NCBI GenBank assembly: GCA_903899985.1
Contig: CAIULL010000245.1
Span: 1 to 64,000 of the forward strand
Direction of reading: 5' to 3'
Length of the DNA stretch: 64,000 bases
DNA from: an uncultured Schlesneria sp.
Lineage (GTDB): Bacteria; Planctomycetota; Planctomycetia; Planctomycetales; Planctomycetaceae
The translations under genes were made by a program, and so were the position numbers. The notes beneath the pieces were generated by a model that had not been told where the DNA came from, searched no databases, and worked only from the letters and a program-made list of their open reading frames with translations. This document shows positions 48,256-56,908 of the stretch, piece by piece. How positions within the stretch are numbered: the first letter of the stretch is position 1; every line of letters starts with the position of its first letter.

Positions 48256-48299
48256 TCGCGAATTCTTCACGAAATGTTCGCGGGTTCTTCACGAAATCT
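48256..48299 (+). promoter_or_regulatory. 22-bp direct repeat upstream of receiver/kinase gene
   Basis: Two 22-bp units, TCGCGAATTCTTCACGAAATGT (split here: TCGCGAATTCT then TCACGAAATGT, 48256-48277) and its near copy at 48278-48299 (TCGCGGGTTCT then TCACGAAATCT), abut exactly. The 22-bp spacing puts both on the same DNA face, which suits a regulator dimer pair. They end 83 bp before the start of the receiver/kinase gene. The rest of the 425-bp gap shows no gene. Confidence 0.45.
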
Positions 48300-48382
48300 T
48301 GCCGTTGAAATGATACAAACATGACTAAGGGCGATGTTTCTGGCGCATCTTTCGTGTTTTGCGCGTGACTTGGAACGTATGA

Positions 48383-49363
48383 ATGGCCATGGAAACCACA
48401 ACTGATCGACAGGAAGCACGGGGTTCTTCTACCAGCCCGACGTTCCTGGTTGTGGACGATTCCCCGATGGATTCATTACTCGCAGGAAAATTGCTTTCGA
48501 AGATCGAGCACTCGAATATCGTCTATGCCAAAAATGGAGCTGAGGCACTTGAACTTGTCGAAAAAACGAAGCCGAACTTGATCCTTACCGATCTCCAGAT
48601 GCCAGAAATGGATGGTTTAGAACTCGTCGAAGCCATTCGCAGGCGGTTTCCATCGATTCCGACGATTCTCATGACCGCAAATGGTAGCGAAGATATCGCC
48701 TTGCGGGCGTTGCGTCGGGGAGCTGCGTCGTATGTTCCCAAGCGAATGCTCTCGACGGAGCTGCTGGAGATTGTTCGACAGATTTCCCAGGTGTCGTGGG
48801 TCGGCGAACAGCAACGTCGGATTTTCGGGTGTTGGGAACGACTTGGGCTTTCATTTCGACTGGAAAACGACAATTCCATTATTCCCCCACTCGTCAGCCA
48901 TCTACAGCAATACCACTCGGGGATTCATGCGTACGATGAAACTGAATCCATCCGGGTCGGTGTTGCGCTGCAAGAAGCCCTTCGAAATGCCATGCACCAC
49001 GGCAATCTGGAATTGAGTTCCGAGATGCGTCGAGAGAATTCAGACTCATATTATCAGGAAGCCGCGAGACGGCAGCATTTACCTCCGTTTGATCGCCGTC
49101 GCGTCATCTTCACTGTCGACGAATCTCCCGACGAATCGTGTTATGTCATTCGTGACGAAGGACCTGGCTTTGATCCTTCCTCGGTCGTAGATCCACTCGA
49201 GGGGGACAACCTCTTGAAGCCCTGCGGGCGAGGACTCTTTCTGATTCGGATGTTCATGAGCGAAGTCCGCTTCAACGAGAAAGGGAATGAAATCACGATG
49301 ATTCATCGTCGTTCCAAAGCCCCTTCCGCTGACACCAGCATAGCCACCACAACGCATCCCTGA
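48383..49363 (+). CDS. Receiver-domain/RsbW-like serine kinase fusion
   Basis: A 326-residue protein fusing two signalling modules. Residues 20-135 are a receiver domain with Asp25-Asp26, phospho-acceptor Asp70 (LTDLQMP), Thr98 and Lys120. Residues 190-315 are a GHKL ATPase of the anti-sigma (RsbW/SpoIIAB) type with an N-box (EALRNAMHHGN, Asn202), G1 box (RDEGPGFD) and G2 box (GRGLFLIRM). No DNA-binding or histidine-kinase dimerisation domain. It probably switches kinase or sequestering activity on phosphorylation and acts on the STAS protein encoded 63 bases downstream. The ATG at 48383 starts it. Confidence 0.88.
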   Translation: MAMETTTDRQEARGSSTSPTFLVVDDSPMDSLLAGKLLSKIEHSNIVYAKNGAEALELVEKTKPNLILTDLQMPEMDGLELVEAIRRRFPSIPTILMTANGSEDIALRALRRGAASYVPKRMLSTELLEIVRQISQVSWVGEQQRRIFGCWERLGLSFRLENDNSIIPPLVSHLQQYHSGIHAYDETESIRVGVALQEALRNAMHHGNLELSSEMRRENSDSYYQEAARRQHLPPFDRRRVIFTVDESPDESCYVIRDEGPGFDPSSVVDPLEGDNLLKPCGRGLFLIRMFMSEVRFNEKGNEITMIHRRSKAPSADTSIATTTHP

Positions 49364-49426
49364 TAAATCATTTTTGTCGAGCGATAGATTTACCATTGAG
49401 AAATTGTTTACCCGAGGAATCGACTG

Positions 49427-49810
49427 ATGAACCCTGTCCAGATTCAAATGTTGCTAGGCCAAGGGGACATCGTCGTTCTGGAACTTCACGGACGACTGTC
49501 CCGCGATGAATGGATGGACAACCGCGACCCGATTGCAAGCGCCTGTGGAGACGACATCTTTTCTCGAAAGGTAATGTTGAGTCTGGCGAATGCGAATTAT
49601 CTCGATTCGACCGGCGTGGAATGGCTGCTTGTCAGCGATCAAAAATTCAATGACGCAGGGGGAAAACTGGTTTTGCATTCCGCTTCGCGGACGACCTCTG
49701 ATTTCCTCAAAATGATGCGGATGCATCTCGTGTTAGACCTGGTTCCGGACGAAGCGACCGCACGAGCAAGACTGATGAACTACAGCAACGGAAGCCCAAA
49801 AAATGCTTAG
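49427..49810 (+). CDS. STAS-domain anti-sigma factor antagonist
   Basis: A 127-residue single STAS domain like SpoIIAA/RsbV. The phosphorylatable Ser61 sits in NYLDSTGVEWLL, the classic switch. N- and C-terminal strands match the family (VVLELHGRL, KLVLHSASRTTSDFLKMM). It should be the substrate of the RsbW-like domain in the gene before it, so the two form a partner-switching pair. The following GspE-like gene overlaps it by eight bases (49803-49810), implying co-translation and a functional link. No sigma factor gene is nearby, so the target is unknown. Confidence 0.9.
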   Translation: MNPVQIQMLLGQGDIVVLELHGRLSRDEWMDNRDPIASACGDDIFSRKVMLSLANANYLDSTGVEWLLVSDQKFNDAGGKLVLHSASRTTSDFLKMMRMHLVLDLVPDEATARARLMNYSNGSPKNA

Positions 49811-51092
49811 ATCCACTTTGCCGGAAACGACTGACGAGCATGATTCCACCGCCGAGGGCGGTCGAAATTTTCTGCTGGATGTCGAAGAGTTCCCTGATCA
49901 GCCGATCGAACAAAGTGTCGCCGAACTGATCGAGCATGCCGTCAGCCTTGGTGCAAGCGACCTGTTTATTTGTTGCAACGAAGACGATGTCGATGTCACA
50001 GTTCGGCATCTTGGCATTATCCGCTACGTCGCGAGTCTCGATGCGGACACAGGGAATCGGTGTATCGCTCATACACGTGCCGCAGCGGGAATGAAATTTG
50101 CCGACCGCAGACATCCGCAAGATGGCCGCTGGACATTCCGCAACAGGAATGGACGCGTCACAAATCTGCGATTGAGTTCCATTCCTTCGATGCACGGCGA
50201 AAGCTTCGCCATGCGGTTACTGGAACGAGACTCACCGCTTACAAATATCGACTCCCTGGGTCTCGTCGGCCCACAGACGGAAATTATGCGTTCATTGCTG
50301 GGGAACTCCAGCGGACTGGTCATCGTCTCTGGCCCAACAGGTTCCGGCAAAACAACGACCATGTACGCCTGCATGCACCACCTCAACGATGGGCGGCGCA
50401 AGATTCACACGATTGAAGACCCGATTGAGTATGGCGTCAGAGGGCTTCGACAATCGGAAGCGGACGAAGTTAACGGACCAAAGTTTAGTGAACTGCTCCG
50501 CGGCGTCGTTCGTCAAAGCCCGGACGTGATTATGGTCGGTGAGATCCGCGATTCAGTGACCGCCGAGACGGCAGTTCTGGCGGCAAACAGTGGCCAGCTA
50601 GTGTTTGTAACACTGCATGCCTCAATTGCAGCCTCCGCCATTCACAGCATGCTGTCGCTGGGCGTGCCCCCGTACTTCCTCTGTACGTCTTTGCTTGCCG
50701 TCATCAGCCAGCGACTTGTGCGAACACTCCATCCCGAGAAAAAGATTCGCCTGAATCTCACTCACGCGCCTCGCACATTCGATGAAGTCCGTCCTTATCT
50801 GCATGGCGAAGAAGGGAATTACATCTATGCGGCTGATTCCAGCCAGGGAGACGAAGGATTCGTTGGTCGCACCGGATTGTTTGAAGTCATGCCGATGTCT
50901 CCTGCAATCCGCACGATGGTCAGCCAGATAGCCCCGGCAAACGTGATTCATCAGCGGGCACTGGACGAAGGAATGATCGACTTCCGTCGAGCGGCTTTGC
51001 TGAAGGTCGCACAGGGTGTGACCAGCTTTGAAGAATTACTGCGAGTGCTTCCGTCGGCCGAATTCTGGGGCGAATTCATGGAAGCCATTTGA
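49803..51092 (+). CDS. GspE/PilB-type secretion ATPase
   Basis: A 429-residue ATPase of type II secretion/type IV pilus machines. Walker A is GPTGSGKTT (about 177-185), the Asp box is HTIEDPIEY, Walker B is DVIMVGEIRD and the His box is VFVTLHAS. The first 150 residues are a short N2-like domain; the long N1 domain is absent, so it is shorter than usual PilB. The four-Cys zinc finger found in most PilB/GspE is missing: the region after RLVRTLHPEKK has no CxxC. Overlap with the STAS gene suggests its action is under partner-switch control. No other pilus gene is in the window. Confidence 0.9.
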   Translation: MLRSTLPETTDEHDSTAEGGRNFLLDVEEFPDQPIEQSVAELIEHAVSLGASDLFICCNEDDVDVTVRHLGIIRYVASLDADTGNRCIAHTRAAAGMKFADRRHPQDGRWTFRNRNGRVTNLRLSSIPSMHGESFAMRLLERDSPLTNIDSLGLVGPQTEIMRSLLGNSSGLVIVSGPTGSGKTTTMYACMHHLNDGRRKIHTIEDPIEYGVRGLRQSEADEVNGPKFSELLRGVVRQSPDVIMVGEIRDSVTAETAVLAANSGQLVFVTLHASIAASAIHSMLSLGVPPYFLCTSLLAVISQRLVRTLHPEKKIRLNLTHAPRTFDEVRPYLHGEEGNYIYAADSSQGDEGFVGRTGLFEVMPMSPAIRTMVSQIAPANVIHQRALDEGMIDFRRAALLKVAQGVTSFEELLRVLPSAEFWGEFMEAI

Positions 51093-51447
51093 CGAGTTCC
51101 TTACGACTAATCACTGAGATTAAAGCGACAACTCGTTGTCCCTGCCGATCGCAAGAACAAGGCGATCGGCAACGGCCGCGTGCGACCAGCAATCAGTACC
51201 CATCGAAAAAGGTGAGTCGTGACAGGCTCTTCGGCTCGTCACATCAGTTATCAATCAGATTCAATTCTCTCTAGAATCCGATTGCCGGAACTCGATCACC
51301 GGTTGGGATCAATGATCGATGACTTCGAGACGCGACGTCGATTGTAAAGACGAGCACGAGCGCCCTCCTATTGTTGGAAGGAATTTCAAAGCGCCTGCAT
51401 GGTTTTACGGCGTCACATTTCAGGGAAAATCCCTCGCACAATTCATT

Positions 51448-51545
51448 AACTGTCGGAGCAACGTCAAGAAATCGAGGCGGCTCGGAAAGGATTTCGTAAT
51501 TGCAGAAAAGGATTCCTTGTACCACGGGATGACATTTCTGGCCCG
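51448..51545 (-). pseudogene. Inverted broken copy of the downstream phosphatase-like gene's 3' end
   Basis: The minus strand here reads GQKCHPVVQGILFCNYEILSEPPRFLDVAPTV, matching GDHCVDPSVVPGVLFCNHEILTESSRLLDIAPTI near the C-terminus of the protein encoded at 51703-53832. The 78 bases 51448-51525 agree with 53629-53706 of that gene at 66 positions by hand count. The piece is inverted and lacks two codons; beyond it similarity is lost. It lies within a 610-base gap (51093-51702) otherwise empty of recognised genes. Confidence 0.7.
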
Positions 51546-51702
51546 GTGAACCCCTCGTTTGCGAGCAGGGCTTCTGCTTATAATAGGCCCTCGGCAATCT
51601 CTTCGTACAGAAACGATGCGTGGCGACGACAGTCGATGTTAACATTAAATAGTCCCTCTGATGTGCAGGATGAGCAAAAATCCTGGCAAGAATTTCTCTT
51701 AA

Positions 51703-53832
51703 ATGACGATTCATACGGTTGACCAACTGATCGACAATATGAGCTTGGCATATATCGGTCCGGGCGCGGGTTTTGCGTTGGCAGGTACTTTCCTGGCTGT
51801 GTTTGGTGCCATCTTCTCTGCGCTTACAATGTTCTTGTTTTGGCCGATTCGTCGTTTGATGCGATTGATCCTTAAGCGGCATCCCCCCCGAAAACCTCGG
51901 TTCAAACGTGTCGTGATACTGGGACTTGATGGACTCGATCATAGTCTGACAACTCGTTTGCTTGACGAAGGAAAACTGCCAAATCTGGCAGCGTTGCGAA
52001 GTCAGGGGAGCTTTCACTCACTGGGAAGCACGCTCCCTCCGATTTCGCCTGTGGCATGGTCAACGTTTCAAACAGGGGTGAACCCAGGCAAACACAATAT
52101 TTTTGACTTTCTTTCACCCGACGAAAAAACCTATCAGCCAAAGCTCAGCTCAGTTGAAATCCTTTCAGCGGCTCGTCGTCGCAGCGTCTGGCCATTCAAC
52201 ATGACGATTAAACGGCCAGAAATACGCATGCTGCGAAAAAGTCAGCCCTTCTGGAGCATCCTGAGCAAGTACGGCATCTTCAATTGCATTATCCGAGTGC
52301 CAATCACGTTCCCCCCTGAAAAACTGCATGGGGTCCAGTTATCGGCGATGTGTGTTCCTGATTTGCGTGGCACTCAGGGAACTTTTTCGCAATATACGAC
52401 GCGCCCTAAAGTTGGAAATCAAAAAACGGGGGGTGACGTCCACTACGTTCAGCAGACTGGAAATGTCATCGTCGGCCATCTGGTTGGTCCTCCGCATCCA
52501 ACACACACCGATCAAGGGCATCTCAAGCAGCATTTTACCGTGACCTTTGATGATCGTGACCAGGCGACGCTCGCCATTGACGGGGCGAAATTCAAGTTAA
52601 TACCGGGCGAATACACCGACTGGATTTCGGTCAAGTTTCGCGCGGGCTGGAATCTGTCGATTCAAGGAGTCTGTCGGTTCCTGCTTTTGAGTACTCAACC
52701 CATATTCGACCTGTATGTCACTCCGATCAACATCGACCCTGAATATCCCGCGATGGCAATTGGTTACCCTCCGGTCTATCCGATTTATCTCGCGAAACGT
52801 CAGGGGCCCTACGCAACACTCGGGCTGGCCGAAGATACGTGGGGTCTGAACGAAGAAGTTCTAAACGACGAACATTTCCTTCAGCAATGCACTGACATCG
52901 ATCAAGAGCGTGAATTGATGTTCTTCGACAGCCTCGACAAAGTGCCGACGGGACTGTGTGTCTGTGTGTTTGACGGAACAGATCGAATGCAGCACATGTT
53001 CTGGCGATATCTGGACAAAGAACATCCCGCCCGTCCGTTACATATTCCGGCGACGTTCGAGACGGCCATTGAAGATCTTTACGTTCGCATGGACGAACTC
53101 GTCGGACGTACGATGGCCAAATGCCATGATAAAGATAACGTGCTGATGGTCCTTTCGGATCATGGTTTTAATACATTTCGTCGCGGAATTGACCTGAATC
53201 GATGGCTCGAAGAAAACGGATTCCTTGTCGTCAACGAGGAACTCCGCGACAAGGACTACCTCGCCGGAATCGACTGGACAAAAACAAAAGCATTCGCAAT
53301 TGGCCTGACAGGGATCTTTATCAACTTGCGAGGCAAGTTCAGTCAGGGAATCGTTGAGCCTGGCATCGAAGCAGACACAATTCGTGATCAGATCGCGTCT
53401 CAGCTAGGTCAACTCATCGACCCTCAGTCGGGCTCGCAAGCCATTAAGCGCGTGTATCAGGCGACCAAAGTCTATCGCGGTCCCTATAAAGAAAATGCTC
53501 CTGACCTGATTGTCGGCTACGCCAGCGGTTATCGCGTATCGTGGGATGCGGCTGTTGGCCGTTCCAGCCAACAGATATTTCATGACAATCGGAAGGCCTG
53601 GAGCGGCGATCATTGCGTCGATCCGTCGGTGGTACCAGGCGTCCTTTTCTGTAATCACGAAATCCTTACCGAGTCGTCTCGATTGCTTGACATTGCTCCG
53701 ACCATTCTCGATCTGTTTGGCTGCCCGATTCCCGAATATATGGATGGAAAAGTGCTCTCCGTTGGTTCGCGTCAAACGGGTGAGCTTATTCCTAAGGACG
53801 ACTTAGTTCTCGCAGGAGGTGGGGTCCAATGA
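51703..53832 (+). CDS. Membrane-anchored alkaline-phosphatase-superfamily enzyme
   Basis: A 709-residue protein with an N-terminal membrane segment (AYIGPGAGFALAGTFLAVFGAIF, from residue 16) followed by a type I phosphodiesterase/nucleotide pyrophosphatase-like domain. Metal ligand Asp76 lies in LGLDGLDHS, a nucleophile Ser115 in PPISPVAWSTFQTGVNPGKHNIFDF, and VLSDHGFNTF supplies further Asp and His ligands. A beta-rich insertion lies at about 190-340. It probably cleaves or transfers phospho- or sulfo-esters outside the cytosol. The ATG at 51739 (MSLAYIGPG) is a likely alternative start. Its stop overlaps the next gene by ATGA, so the two are coupled. Confidence 0.88.
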   Translation: MTIHTVDQLIDNMSLAYIGPGAGFALAGTFLAVFGAIFSALTMFLFWPIRRLMRLILKRHPPRKPRFKRVVILGLDGLDHSLTTRLLDEGKLPNLAALRSQGSFHSLGSTLPPISPVAWSTFQTGVNPGKHNIFDFLSPDEKTYQPKLSSVEILSAARRRSVWPFNMTIKRPEIRMLRKSQPFWSILSKYGIFNCIIRVPITFPPEKLHGVQLSAMCVPDLRGTQGTFSQYTTRPKVGNQKTGGDVHYVQQTGNVIVGHLVGPPHPTHTDQGHLKQHFTVTFDDRDQATLAIDGAKFKLIPGEYTDWISVKFRAGWNLSIQGVCRFLLLSTQPIFDLYVTPINIDPEYPAMAIGYPPVYPIYLAKRQGPYATLGLAEDTWGLNEEVLNDEHFLQQCTDIDQERELMFFDSLDKVPTGLCVCVFDGTDRMQHMFWRYLDKEHPARPLHIPATFETAIEDLYVRMDELVGRTMAKCHDKDNVLMVLSDHGFNTFRRGIDLNRWLEENGFLVVNEELRDKDYLAGIDWTKTKAFAIGLTGIFINLRGKFSQGIVEPGIEADTIRDQIASQLGQLIDPQSGSQAIKRVYQATKVYRGPYKENAPDLIVGYASGYRVSWDAAVGRSSQQIFHDNRKAWSGDHCVDPSVVPGVLFCNHEILTESSRLLDIAPTILDLFGCPIPEYMDGKVLSVGSRQTGELIPKDDLVLAGGGVQ

Positions 53833-55865
53833 ATTCAGGACGTAAACCCAAAATCTCCCGTAGAAAAATCCTGTCGGGTGCTGCTGCCAGCGCGGGGGCA
53901 TTAGCGACAGCATGCTGGCTCGGTGGTTGCAATCGAGCGTCGCGATCTTTGGGTAAGAAAGTCATCGTCATCGGCATTGACGGGATGGACCCTCGGCTTT
54001 GTCGCAGCATGATGCTGGCCGGAATGCTCCCCAATCTGGCGAAGCTGGCATCCGCCGGCAGCTTCAGCAATCTGGCGACAAGCATGCCGCCTCAAAGTCC
54101 CGTGGCTTGGGCCAGTTTTATCAACGGTGCAGGACCGGGATCGCACGGGATTTTTGACTTTATCCACCGACATCCTCACCAACAGTGTGCACCCTTTTTT
54201 TCCGCGGCTGAGACGCTTCCCGGCGAAGGCTCAATCGAAGTCGGTGATCATCGGCTTCAGTTCAATTTTCCTCCGTTCAGTCACACGCTACCGAAAACCG
54301 TATTGCGGAGGCAGGGGATTCCATTTTGGGATGAATTGGATGCCAAAGGAATCCCCTCCACATTTTACGATCTTCCGTCGAACTATCCCCCAAGCCCATC
54401 GCACTATGGACATCATCGCTGCATTTCGGGAATGGGGACACCAGATGTTCTGGGGACATACGGAACCTATCAATATTTCAGCGACGATTCGCCGTCAAAA
54501 GGTCTGGAGGAAGGGGGTGGACGAAGATCAAAGCTACGCTTCATTCGCGATTCAGCAAAAACCAAAATCGTCGGCCCCGATAACGCGATGTTGAAAACGC
54601 CGACGCCGACAACGATCGAAATGTCCGTCCATCGCGATCGAAGGTCGGATGCAGCACTGCTCATTGTTGGCGATCACAAAATCATGCTGAGGGCAGGGGA
54701 GTGGAGCGGATGGACGCGGCTCGATTTTAAGATGTCAACGCCACCCCCGCTTCCGAGTCAGTCAGCGAGTGGGATCTGTCGTTTTTATCTTCAAGAGGTT
54801 GCTCCGAACTTTCGTCTTTACATGACCCCCATCAATATCGATCCGTCGAAACCTGCGGTGCAATTATCTGAGCCGAAGAATTTTATCACGGACATTTCGA
54901 ATGCCCTTGGCCTGTTCTATACGACGGGGTTTCAAGAGGATCATAAGGCTCGATCGAATGGCATTTTCAACGACGACGAATTTCGGCAGCAGGCCACGAT
55001 GGTCCTGGAGGAACGACTGACTCTTTTCGAATATGCTCTTAAGAATTACGAAGACGGACTATTGTTCTTTTATTTCTCAAGCAGCGATCTGCAGTCACAT
55101 ATGTTCTGGTGGAATTCTGACGAGGATGCGCTACATCCCACCCGGACCACGCCAGAAGCAGCCAGTCGATTTCAATATGTCAAAGACCTTTACCAAAAGC
55201 TCGACGGAATCATCGGCGATCTCGACCAGCGCTATGGCAGCAAGGCAACTCTGTTTGTGATGAGCGATCATGGCTTCGCCAACTTCGGCAGGCAATTCAA
55301 TGTCAATTCCTGGCTGCGTGATTCTGGCTATTTAAATCCACGGGAAACCACGTCGGTCCTCACCGATGTCGACTGGTCCCGAACACGCGCGTATGGAATG
55401 GGGATCAACGCACTCTATCTGAATCTCAAGGGACGCGAACGGGACGGTATTGTCGAACCCGACGACACTGCCGAGAAGCTGACAAAGCAATTAATTGCAC
55501 AGTTGGAAGCGGTTCGCGATATCAACGGACAACAGGTCATTCGCAAGGTCTACAGGTCGAGTGAAATCTATTCCGGACCAGCGATGGAATTTGCTCCCGA
55601 TTTGATTATCGGCTACTCCCGTGGCTACCGCGCCTCGTGGGAAACGTGTCTTGGCGAATTGACTCCCGAAGTGCTGCTGGACAACCCATCCCCTTGGAGT
55701 GCCGATCATTGTGCGGACGCACTGGAGGTTCCTGGCGTCTTGTTTAGTAACAAGAGTATTCGATCACCCCAGCCATCGCTGACTGATCTGGCGCCATCGA
55801 TACTCGATGAATTTGGCCTACCAACACCGAAGACGATGACGGGAAAAAGTATCTTTCAATCCTGA
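53829..55865 (+). CDS. Tat-exported alkaline-phosphatase-superfamily lipoprotein
   Basis: A 678-residue paralogue of the preceding enzyme. A twin-arginine signal (SRRKILSGAAASAGALATACWLGGC) with lipobox Cys34 suggests Tat export and lipid anchoring. Asp51 (GIDGMDPRL), PPQSPVAWASFINGAGPGSHGIFDF and VMSDHGFANFG repeat the active-site pattern. The two differ in topology (membrane helix versus lipoprotein), so they probably work side by side at the membrane on related substrates. It overlaps the upstream stop by ATGA and is followed after 15 bases by a small RHH-like gene. Confidence 0.9.
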   Translation: MNSGRKPKISRRKILSGAAASAGALATACWLGGCNRASRSLGKKVIVIGIDGMDPRLCRSMMLAGMLPNLAKLASAGSFSNLATSMPPQSPVAWASFINGAGPGSHGIFDFIHRHPHQQCAPFFSAAETLPGEGSIEVGDHRLQFNFPPFSHTLPKTVLRRQGIPFWDELDAKGIPSTFYDLPSNYPPSPSHYGHHRCISGMGTPDVLGTYGTYQYFSDDSPSKGLEEGGGRRSKLRFIRDSAKTKIVGPDNAMLKTPTPTTIEMSVHRDRRSDAALLIVGDHKIMLRAGEWSGWTRLDFKMSTPPPLPSQSASGICRFYLQEVAPNFRLYMTPINIDPSKPAVQLSEPKNFITDISNALGLFYTTGFQEDHKARSNGIFNDDEFRQQATMVLEERLTLFEYALKNYEDGLLFFYFSSSDLQSHMFWWNSDEDALHPTRTTPEAASRFQYVKDLYQKLDGIIGDLDQRYGSKATLFVMSDHGFANFGRQFNVNSWLRDSGYLNPRETTSVLTDVDWSRTRAYGMGINALYLNLKGRERDGIVEPDDTAEKLTKQLIAQLEAVRDINGQQVIRKVYRSSEIYSGPAMEFAPDLIIGYSRGYRASWETCLGELTPEVLLDNPSPWSADHCADALEVPGVLFSNKSIRSPQPSLTDLAPSILDEFGLPTPKTMTGKSIFQS

Positions 55866-55880
55866 AAGGGAGTATCACAC

Positions 55881-56066
55881 GTGACGAAGGTGGCGATTGA
55901 TTCCAATCTGTTTGAACGAGCCAGGCAGGCCGCGACAAAAGCGGGTTTCAGCAGCGTGGAGGAACTGATTACAACGGCAATCGAAAAAGAACTCAAACGG
56001 CTTGGTGAAGCTGATGCGGAAAAACAAGTTGCCGATCAGCTTCGCGGCCTGGGATACATCGAGTAG
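55881..56066 (+). CDS. Small ribbon-helix-helix-like protein
   Basis: A 61-residue protein with a GTG start preceded by AAAGGGAG. MTKVAIDSNLFERARQAATKAGFSSVEELITTAIEKELKRLG has the strand-helix-turn-helix pattern of ribbon-helix-helix proteins, where the first strand lies in the DNA groove of a dimer. A C-terminal tail (KQVADQLRGLGYIE) follows. It could regulate its own operon, or serve as a structural partner for the neighbouring enzymes. It is inside the tight run 51703-57496. Confidence 0.65.
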   Translation: MTKVAIDSNLFERARQAATKAGFSSVEELITTAIEKELKRLGEADAEKQVADQLRGLGYIE

Positions 56067-56070
56067 ACCT

Positions 56071-56907
56071 ATGCTGGTAACGCTGGTCCTTTGGCTGAAT
56101 ACGATTTCGAATTCGATTGCGCAGATCCTGCTTGCGCCAGTCGCATGGTTGCCCGGTTGGTTGTCCGCCTCATTGATTGCAAGCGTCACGGGCATTGTGA
56201 TGCTCTTTGTGTTTAAACAGACCTCCAATCAGTCAGCACTCAAACGGACGCGGAATCAGATCAAAGCGAATCTCATCGCGCTGTCTCTTTTCAAAGAAGA
56301 GCTGCGAGTCTGTCTTCGAGTGCAACTGACATTGCTTGCACAGGCGGGGCGATTACTTGCGTTATCGGCTGTTCCAATTCTTGTCATGGCAGTCCCTATG
56401 TGCCTTTCATTGGCACAATTGTCGTTGTGGTATCAAGCTCGTCCACTCGCCTGTGGCGAGCAGGCGATTGTTACCGTTCATCTGAAGCCGACAAACAACG
56501 AAGTGCTCCCTGAAATTGAGCTTACTCCGACTTCTGCCGTCGATGTGACGATGGGCCCGGTTCGAGTCCCCGCCAGTAACATGATCTGCTGGAAGATCGA
56601 AGCAATTTCTCGTGGCCTGCACGACTTGACGTTCGAATGGGGCGAGCAGATTTTCACAAAGGAACTCGCCATCAGTAACTCGTTTCTTCCGGTCAGTCGA
56701 GAAAGGCCATCGAGTAATCCAAGTTCCATGCTTAAGTATCCACGCGAGCGACCCTTTGCTGCTGATTCACCCGTCCAATCCATTCAAATCGAGTACCCTG
56801 ATCGCGTTTCATGGACATCGGGAACAAAAAGCTGGATGGCCTACTGGTTCTTTACTTCGTTAATTGCCGCTTTTGTAGCTCGGCCCTTATTGAAGGTTGA
56901 TTTTTAG
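56071..56907 (+). CDS. Oxa1/EMC3-like membrane protein (tentative)
   Basis: A 278-residue protein starting MLVTLVLWLNTISNSIAQILL. A membrane segment near 30-50, then a basic amphipathic stretch (QTSNQSALKRTRNQIKANLIALSLFKEELRVCLRVQ), a second hydrophobic pair near 90-115, an exported beta-domain of about 100 residues, and a final membrane segment near the C-terminus. The pattern of helix, charged cytosolic loop and membrane pair resembles the DUF106/EMC3/Oxa1 insertase group; I am not certain. It begins four bases after the small RHH-like gene and ends one base before the sulfotransferase, so it is in the same operon. Role perhaps insertion or scaffolding (inference). Confidence 0.5.
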   Translation: MLVTLVLWLNTISNSIAQILLAPVAWLPGWLSASLIASVTGIVMLFVFKQTSNQSALKRTRNQIKANLIALSLFKEELRVCLRVQLTLLAQAGRLLALSAVPILVMAVPMCLSLAQLSLWYQARPLACGEQAIVTVHLKPTNNEVLPEIELTPTSAVDVTMGPVRVPASNMICWKIEAISRGLHDLTFEWGEQIFTKELAISNSFLPVSRERPSSNPSSMLKYPRERPFAADSPVQSIQIEYPDRVSWTSGTKSWMAYWFFTSLIAAFVARPLLKVDF

Positions 56908-56908
56908 G

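Noticed and set aside
51271-52017. A 248-codon minus-strand frame
   Set aside because: Most of it is antisense to the start of the phosphatase-like gene and has no start signal. Only the inverted fragment inside it is meaningful and is listed separately.
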